NCBI GenBank assembly: GCA_020636375.1
Contig: JACJXZ010000001.1
Span: forward strand, 434,001-498,000
From: Lewinellaceae bacterium
Lineage (GTDB): Bacteria > Bacteroidota > Bacteroidia > Chitinophagales > Saprospiraceae
Reading direction: 5' to 3'
Length of the DNA stretch: 64,000 bases
In this document: positions 59,401 to 64,000 of the stretch, in pieces
How positions within the stretch are numbered: position 1 is the first letter of the stretch
Layout: every line of letters begins with the position of its first letter
The notes under the pieces: generated by a model
The model's database searches: none
Told to the model about the DNA's origin: nothing
Seen by the model: only the letters and a program-made list of their open reading frames with translations
Program-made: the position numbers and the translations under genes

Positions 59401-61999
59401 TACCCGCCTCATTGACTGCAACGGCGCCGCCAATGGCGAGCTGCAGGTAACGGCGCAGGGCGGCAACGGCAACTTTTCCTACAACTGGAGCACCACGCCC
59501 CCAACCAATACGGCGACAGCTTCCGGGCTGACAGCGGGGACTTACGGGGTGACCGTCACCGATAGCGAGGGCTGCACCGCCAACGCCAGCGCCACGCTGA
59601 CCGAACCTCCCGCCCTGGAACTGGATTTCAACATCACCGACGCTACCTGTGCGGAATTTGCCGACGGCGCCGCCCAGGCCATAGCCACCGGCGGCAACGG
59701 CAACCTTACTTATTCCTGGGATAACGGCGCCACCACCAGCGGGCAGGTTGAACTCTCAGCCGGGACCCACTGCCTCACCGTCACCGACGCCAACGGCTGC
59801 CAGATAGAGGACTGTGTAAACATCGGCTCTCCGCCTGCCCTGGTGATCGATTCGATCCGCATCCGCCCGGTGCTGTGCCATGGAGGAGAAACAGGCAGTG
59901 CGGCCATCTACTTGTCCGGTGGCGACGGCAGCTACAGCTACCAGTGGAACGACAACCTGGCGCAGATCAGCCAGGCGGCCACCCTGCTGTCCGCCGATAC
60001 TTATACGGTTGTCGTGACGGACGGCAACGGATGCCAGCTGGTAGCAGAGGCCACCGTGCCGGAGCCCGATCCGCTGGCGGCTGCTTTTGCCAGTGAAGAC
60101 GCTGCCTGCAAAGGCGAAAGCAGTGGATCGGCTACCGTGACGGCCACCGGGGGCGCCACCCCTTATGCTTACGCCTGGCCGGGCGGGCAGTCCACCGCCA
60201 CAGCTCCGGAGCTGGCTGCCGGCACCTACAACGTGACCATTACCGACGCCAATGGCTGTACCCTGGAGGCATCCACCGTCATCGGCGAGCCGGCAGAAGA
60301 GGTAGCAGCAACCATCAGCCAGGGCCGGCAAGGCTGCTTCGGGCAAAGCGGCAACGAGCTTACCGTCACCGCCAGCGGAGGCACCGGCACCGCTTATTCT
60401 TACCTCTGGAGTGACGGGCAAACCACCGCGACGGCCACCGGACTGGACTCCATACCCTACTTCGTCACGGTAACAGACGGCAACGGCTGCACGGTCGTGG
60501 CCACGGCAATCCCCAAAGACCTCGAACCGGTGGCCTTCCTGGTCATCCCCGAACCGCCGTCCTGCAACGGCTATTCTGACGGCCGCCTCGGCGTCAATGA
60601 CATCTCGGGAGGCGCCGGGTCTGCACTGGGCGATTATACCTTTGCCTGGAGCAACGGCGCCACCGGGCCCACCGCCAACAACCTGGCAGGCGGCGTCTCC
60701 TACTCGGTAACGGCGACGGACAGCCGCGGCTGCACCGCTGTCCGCACCAAAATGCTGCCCCAACCCGCCCCCATCACCTTCGGGGTCAGCGTTGAAAATG
60801 CCCGCTGTTTTGACAACCAGGACGGTGCCGCAACCGTGAACAACCCCAGCGGAGATTTTCCGCCCTTCACCTACGCATGGAGCGACGGCCAGCAAACGGC
60901 GACGGCCGGTGAGTTGCCCGCAGGGCAGTACACCGTTACCGTTACCGACAGCGAGGGCTGCTTTGCCTCCGCCTCCGTCACCGTTACCCAGCCTACAGAG
61001 TTGGCGGCCACCGTCGACAAAGAAGATAACCCCTGCTACGGCAACCGGCTGGGAAGCATCAGTGTCAGTGTAGAAGGTGGCGTCCCCGGTTATGCTTACC
61101 TGTGGTCGAACGGGCCGGACACCCCTTCCCTTAGCGGCCTGGCCGCCGGTGTCTACACCCTGACCGTCACCGACGGGAACGGCTGCGTGCTGGAAGTGCC
61201 CACCGCCATCGAAGAACCTGACCCCCTGGAGGCCACCCTGGCCAAGATAGACCCCACTTGTTCCGGCTACCGGGACGGGTCCATCAGCATCACCACCACC
61301 GGCGGCGTACCCCCCTACCGGTACAGCCTGGACGGCGATTTCTACGGCGGCTCCAGCACGCTGATCGGGTTGAACGACGGGAATTATAACGTGCGCGTCC
61401 GCGACGCCAACGGCTGCCTGTTCACCGCCCCGATCGCACTACAGGATCCCGCCCCCTTCACCGTCACTCCCGGAGAAAAGGATTACACCATAGCCCTGGG
61501 CGATACCCTGATGCTCAGCGGCACCGCCGAGAACGCGGCGGGAACGCCGGAATACATCTGGATAGCGCCCTACGAAGGCACCCTGGAATGTACCGAATGC
61601 CAGTCTACCCGTGCCTTCCCGGAAACCTCCATCCTGTACGAGCTTTACGGGATCGATGAAAATGGATGCGAGTCTTCCTACAGGTTCTACGTCTATGTGG
61701 AGAAAGAGCGGGTCGTCGCCGTGCCTACCGGTTTTACGCCCAACGGCGACAACACCAACGACATCCTCCGCGTCCACGGCAAGGACGGCACCACGGTCAG
61801 GCAGTTCCAGGTCTTCGACCGGTGGGGCGAGCTGCTGTATCAGGCAACGGACTTCCCGGTCAACTCCGAAACGGTCGGGTGGGACGGCACCTTCCGCGGG
61901 CAGGCCGTCAACGGCGGCGTGTTCATCTGGTATGTCGTCGTAGAATACGAGGATGGCATGGAAGAAGCCTTCCGGGGGCATACTACGCTGATAAGATAA
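56498..61999 (+). CDS. Giant SprB-repeat adhesin with T9SS type B sorting domain
   Basis: An 1833-residue secreted protein. Residues 1-27 are a signal peptide (MAPVAATILLLTAFPAASQ core). A CUB-like domain follows (about 28-145, SSITICPNSPGSYIRLNFSG), then a PKD domain (about 200-250, FTWDFGDGTTAVGPDVAHVF). Two proprotein-convertase P-like domains come next (LQVQLECPNGTTVML ... WIFQWSIDF; LDIFLEAPSGQLLEL ... VFSWSITF). About ten SprB-like repeats run from about 880 to 1650 (CFGSTDGSATLQSNGG, YSYLWSDGQTT, VTVTDGNGC). The end is a gliding-motility-associated type B C-terminal domain (PTGFTPNGDNTNDILRV ... FDRWGELLYQ). It is exported by Sec, then by the T9SS, to the surface, as for SprB-type adhesins. 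PorP/SprF lies just downstream. Confidence 0.9.
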   Translation: MSISTRIMAPVAATILLLTAFPAASQNIIMGTQSSVNTCGGFFLDSGGNNAGYSANENSSITICPNSPGSYIRLNFSGVNVSAEDEFCFYDAPDASGTPITCYADDFLPNQNFIVQATAANPTGCLTITFQSDGAGQGRGWSAEIECAMPCQNIFVELASTDPAVMPADTGWINICPGDRVSFSGRGVYPQSGLDYVHSDFTSEFTWDFGDGTTAVGPDVAHVFDEPGGYTVQLTIEDQRGCTNLNFLSQRVRVATYPEFSTGNLPGQICVGDTISLSAALDTLDANMSVSAITTEGSFQTAGVLSDSLDLPDGVGIDYSTSISFNSFAPNQVLTDISQLLGICVNMEHSWMHDLQVQLECPNGTTVMLQNQQSITDEIHLGDPFEGDDFNTPDPPAPGIGFDYCWTPTSTNGTWTEFAEANNPGGFNEYTLPPGDYESFQSLNNLIGCPLNGEWTIIVTDLWASDNGWIFQWSIDFDPSLYPALETYQPQFLDFEWKNTPSIFEYSADSLSIMASPQNAGTASYNFTVFDDYGCAHDTSVSITVLPFSHPDCYNCSEILNPAPDTVICEGEPVTLDVSTGNSSETVVSFEAVPQEPFGNANYPPASPFESVINVNSISPGTLADPASQIVSACINIQTNWNDDLDIFLEAPSGQLLELSTRNGGSSDNYTNTCFTPTATIPITAGTGPFTGDFQPEGSWNALQGATINGNWTLRVSDRTAPGDVGEVFSWSITFNSSNEVQYSWTGAGLSCNDCPDPVATPASTTTYTVNVTDSYGCTSSDSATIGVVDDIPAPAVTCEQNEDGSLTFSWQPVNGFTQYEVNATLNGTPSGWQGPVTETSYTTGSLSFNDEVLLEVRVFVADNQGCEVAAGSATCISDACTLSASLLDSPVGVSCFGSTDGSATLQSNGGIAPMEYLLNGNPVGNNGVFAGLAGGDYEAVVVDVNGCRDTVLFNISEPDSISLSVQATRLIDCNGAANGELQVTAQGGNGNFSYNWSTTPPTNTATASGLTAGTYGVTVTDSEGCTANASATLTEPPALELDFNITDATCAEFADGAAQAIATGGNGNLTYSWDNGATTSGQVELSAGTHCLTVTDANGCQIEDCVNIGSPPALVIDSIRIRPVLCHGGETGSAAIYLSGGDGSYSYQWNDNLAQISQAATLLSADTYTVVVTDGNGCQLVAEATVPEPDPLAAAFASEDAACKGESSGSATVTATGGATPYAYAWPGGQSTATAPELAAGTYNVTITDANGCTLEASTVIGEPAEEVAATISQGRQGCFGQSGNELTVTASGGTGTAYSYLWSDGQTTATATGLDSIPYFVTVTDGNGCTVVATAIPKDLEPVAFLVIPEPPSCNGYSDGRLGVNDISGGAGSALGDYTFAWSNGATGPTANNLAGGVSYSVTATDSRGCTAVRTKMLPQPAPITFGVSVENARCFDNQDGAATVNNPSGDFPPFTYAWSDGQQTATAGELPAGQYTVTVTDSEGCFASASVTVTQPTELAATVDKEDNPCYGNRLGSISVSVEGGVPGYAYLWSNGPDTPSLSGLAAGVYTLTVTDGNGCVLEVPTAIEEPDPLEATLAKIDPTCSGYRDGSISITTTGGVPPYRYSLDGDFYGGSSTLIGLNDGNYNVRVRDANGCLFTAPIALQDPAPFTVTPGEKDYTIALGDTLMLSGTAENAAGTPEYIWIAPYEGTLECTECQSTRAFPETSILYELYGIDENGCESSYRFYVYVEKERVVAVPTGFTPNGDNTNDILRVHGKDGTTVRQFQVFDRWGELLYQATDFPVNSETVGWDGTFRGQAVNGGVFIWYVVVEYEDGMEEAFRGHTTLIR

Positions 62000-62217
62000 A
62001 ACTGAATCACCTGGGGGGTGGATATCCGGGTAATCAGATCATTGGCCCACCCCCCAAATCCCCCGTGCGCCGACCCCAGCTACGGGGCAAGCGGCCGGCG
62101 GGGGACATTTTTCCCGATTCAGAGGTGCGTTATTCCCACCAGGAGCCAAGGGGAAGAAGCGATTAAAAGCCTCCATGTCGGCCCTTCATCTAAACAACTG
62201 ACTTAAACCGATTAACT

Positions 62218-63285
62218 ATGCGTTCCAATATTACTCTCTTTGTTTTTTTTGGCTTGTTTTGTTTTCTGGCGGCACCCCGCCAGGCCCAGGCACAGGACCC
62301 CCGTTTTTCTCAGTTCTACGCCGCTCCGGCGGAGCTCAACCCGGCGATGATCGGCGTTTACGAGGGCAAGTTCCGCATCGTCGCCAACTACCGGGAGCTG
62401 TATTCCAGCATCCTGGACAACAATGCTTTCCGGACGATTGCCGCCAGTTTTGACATGCGGCAGCGGATACAGCAGGATGACTACTTCGGCTTTGGGTTCA
62501 GCGTCCTGCGCGACGAGGCGGGCCTGTCCCAGTTTCACCGCACCAAGGCCAACCTCGGCGCTTCCGTCATGAAGCAGTTGGGCGGCAGCCGCTACGCCAC
62601 CTACGACCAGTATCTCATTGCCGGCGCCCAGCTGGGCTTTGGCCAGCACGGCCTGAACTGGCAGCGGCTGTGGTTCAGCCAGCAGTTCAATGCCAGCGAC
62701 GGTGTCATCGACACCAGCACTCCCTCAGGAGAGAACTTCGACAAACAAACGACCGGCCTATACCTCGACTTCAACGCCGGCGTGCTTTGGTATGTGCTCT
62801 TCGACGACAACCTGAGCCTCTATGCCGGCGGCGCCTTGCACCACCTCAACAACCCCAGCATCTCCTTCCTGGAAAACAGCGAAGACAAGCTCGATACCCG
62901 CTGGACGGCCCACGCCGGCGGGGAGATTCCCTTCACCCGGGAGCTGAGCCTGCTGCCTGCCGTGGCCGTCATGGGGCAGAACACCCATTTCAGCACCACC
63001 ATCGGCGGCAACTTCCGCTATACCAACCGCGACTGGAAGGAGGTAGCCATCCGGGCCGGCGGCTGGGCCCACCTGTCCAACGAACTGGAAAGCGGCATGG
63101 CCATGGACGCCGTAGCCGTCACCGCCATCCTGGAAATGGAACGCTGGAACTTCGGCATCAGCTACGATATCACAACCTCCGTGCTGGCGACGGCCAACAA
63201 CTCCCGGGGCGCTTTTGAACTGTCGTTCATTTATACGCACCCCGCCCAGTGGCGGAGTTCGGTGAAGTGCCCGAATTTTTACTGA
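62218..63285 (+). CDS. PorP/SprF-family T9SS outer-membrane protein
   Basis: A 355-residue outer-membrane beta-barrel. The signal peptide (VFFGLFCFLAAPRQAQAQ core) is followed by DPRFSQFYAAPAELNPAMIG, the invariant PorP/SprF start, then alternating strands (FRIVANYRELYSSIL, YLDFNAGVLWYVLFDDNLSL) and a C-terminal strand ending in Phe-Tyr. In Flavobacterium, SprF is needed to secrete its neighbouring type B cargo, SprB. Here the order (cargo, then PorP) is the same, with 218 bp between, so pairing is strongly suggested. The spacer has a GGGGGGTGG/CCACCCCCC inverted repeat that could lower read-through. Clear family assignment. Confidence 0.92.
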   Translation: MRSNITLFVFFGLFCFLAAPRQAQAQDPRFSQFYAAPAELNPAMIGVYEGKFRIVANYRELYSSILDNNAFRTIAASFDMRQRIQQDDYFGFGFSVLRDEAGLSQFHRTKANLGASVMKQLGGSRYATYDQYLIAGAQLGFGQHGLNWQRLWFSQQFNASDGVIDTSTPSGENFDKQTTGLYLDFNAGVLWYVLFDDNLSLYAGGALHHLNNPSISFLENSEDKLDTRWTAHAGGEIPFTRELSLLPAVAVMGQNTHFSTTIGGNFRYTNRDWKEVAIRAGGWAHLSNELESGMAMDAVAVTAILEMERWNFGISYDITTSVLATANNSRGAFELSFIYTHPAQWRSSVKCPNFY

Positions 63286-63467
63286 TCAAAGCCACAAAGA
63301 CTCCAAGACACAAAGAATCACAAAGTTTTTTTCCGGTTACTTCGTGCAATCTTGGCATCTTCGATCCTTTGTGGCAAGATAAAATGCCCTTGCAGAGGTT
63401 ATTGACTATTGATTTTCTCAAAAAAAAGTTGTATGTTATAAGGGCTAATTCATCGCATTTGATTATG

Positions 63468-63500
63468 CTGCCTGCTCCTATCGTGTTTAGGAGCAGGCAG
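63468..63500 (+). terminator. Stem-loop after the PorP/SprF gene
   Basis: A 13-bp perfect stem (CTGCCTGCTCCTA and TAGGAGCAGGCAG) with a 7-nt loop, followed by TTTGTTT. Reads as an intrinsic terminator, 183 bp after the stop at 63285. Confidence 0.65.
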
Positions 63501-63580
63501 TTTGTTTCGGACGGGCTACATTTATGTGGCCCGTAATCATAAACTGCGTTGCAACTGGTTCTCCCAGCCTCAAAGCCTCC

Positions 63581-63588
63581 TATCTTTG
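63581..63588 (+). promoter_or_regulatory. Probable -7 element for the TrmH-type gene
   Basis: TATCTTTG matches TAnnTTTG and ends only 4 bp before the ATG at 63593, so the transcript would have almost no leader. If the element is real, the start codon may lie slightly further downstream (ATG at 63638). Confidence 0.4.
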
Positions 63589-63592
63589 CCCT

Positions 63593-64000
63593 ATGAAGGA
63601 AAAGCAATTAAGTTTCCGGGACGAGCGCCCTCAAGACATGGAAAAGTACCTCGAAGAGGTCCGGGAGAACCGGTTCCCCCTGAGCCTGCTCCTGGACCAC
63701 GTGGAGGATACGCGCAACCTGGGCGCGCTGTTCCGGCTGGCCGATGCGGCCCGCCTGCAGCACCTGTGGGCGTTGGGAGAGGCGGATCTGTTCGACAGCA
63801 GGATCATCCGGCGGGTGTCCCGTTCGGCAATGGCTTATGTGCCGCACCATGCTATCAATATGGACGAAGCCCGGGAACTGTCGCGGCGGCAGAATCTGGT
63901 CGCCCTGGAAATCACCGGAAACAGCATTCCTTATACTGAATTTCAACCCTCAGCTCCTTGTGTGCTGGTAATCGGCAATGAGAAGGACGGCGTCTCGGAG
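63593..64000 (+). CDS. TrmH/SpoU-family RNA 2'-O-methyltransferase, cut by the right edge
   Basis: The first 136 codons are in the window and open to the edge. After an N-terminal MKEKQLSFRDERPQDMEKYL come LDHVEDTRNLGALFRLADAA (motif 1, NxGxxxRxAxA) and, at the very end, CVLVIGNEKDGVSE (motif 2, GNExxGVS). Motif 3 must lie beyond the window. These are the knot-forming motifs of SpoU methyltransferases that modify tRNA or rRNA ribose. Target nucleotide unknown. A terminator and a TATCTTTG promoter element separate it from the PorP/SprF gene. Confidence 0.88.
   Translation, partial: MKEKQLSFRDERPQDMEKYLEEVRENRFPLSLLLDHVEDTRNLGALFRLADAARLQHLWALGEADLFDSRIIRRVSRSAMAYVPHHAINMDEARELSRRQNLVALEITGNSIPYTEFQPSAPCVLVIGNEKDGVSE

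Larger units (their letters stand above)
63286..63592. other. Spacer with CACAAAG words and terminator
   Basis: Contains the GCCACAAAG (63291-63299) and CTTTGTGGC (63367-63375) arms with CACAAAG words between, then the hairpin at 63468-63500 and a promoter element near 63581. No gene. Confidence 0.5.

Overview
The window looks like a chromosomal segment of a GC-rich, marine-type member of the Bacteroidota, most likely the Saprospiria (Lewinella/Phaeodactylibacter-like). The signs are: cargo proteins with both type A and type B C-terminal sorting domains of the type IX secretion system (T9SS), a PorP/SprF-type protein, MopE-like, HYR and SprB-like adhesin repeats, a beta-propeller (reg_prop) YesM-type sensor kinase, PorT-type outer-membrane barrels, and TAnnTTTG promoter elements. 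No rRNA, tRNA, CRISPR array, transposase or phage gene was recognised.

Layout. 0-10.6 kb: the cut start of an exported protein, a sensor histidine kinase, an outer-membrane barrel, a double zinc-ribbon protein, a two-gene ExbB/MotA-type motor unit with an unusual periplasmic partner (5.2-6.85 kb), a NYN-domain protein, a DUF2891 lipoprotein, a second barrel and a DUF2911 lipoprotein. 11.0-17.2 kb: one giant T9SS cargo gene on the minus strand with about 29 MopE-like calcium-binding-type repeats, two HYR domains, thrombospondin type-3-like repeats and a type A sorting domain. Its reading frame is broken by an indel cluster. 17.9-41.3 kb: a surface-polysaccharide region with an FkbM methyltransferase, three cobalamin-type radical SAM proteins, two other methyltransferases, glycosyltransferases (GT87-like, GT1/DUF1972, GT4, GT2), an initiating sugar transferase, two Wzy/WaaL-like proteins, a Wzz-like protein, one intact and one shattered flippase, and a nucleotidyltransferase. 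It is interrupted at 24.2-26.1 kb by a small island with a YoeB-type toxin and AT-rich DNA.

41.4-56.0 kb: housekeeping and metabolic genes, mostly on the minus strand: ADP-forming acyl-CoA ligase fused to a GNAT domain, DUF92, CBS pair, adenosine deaminase, fatty-acid desaturase, a 52-residue membrane peptide, a 1521-residue exported protein of unknown function, PrmA, DinB-like protein and FolD. 56.5-64 kb: a giant SprB-repeat T9SS type B cargo followed by its usual PorP/SprF partner, then the start of a TrmH/SpoU RNA methyltransferase cut by the right edge.

Two themes run through the non-coding DNA. Many spacers are built from their own short word repeated many times, often in large imperfect palindromes at gene ends. 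Several genes (MopE-like gene, first flippase, toxin, perhaps one glycosyltransferase start) carry small indels, so either these loci are decaying or phase-variable, or the consensus has residual indel errors. The best candidates for an undescribed system are the ExbB/MotA-like pair with a YfaP/DUF2135-like periplasmic domain, the YoeB toxin coupled to a 238-residue unknown protein, and the triple radical-SAM polysaccharide locus.
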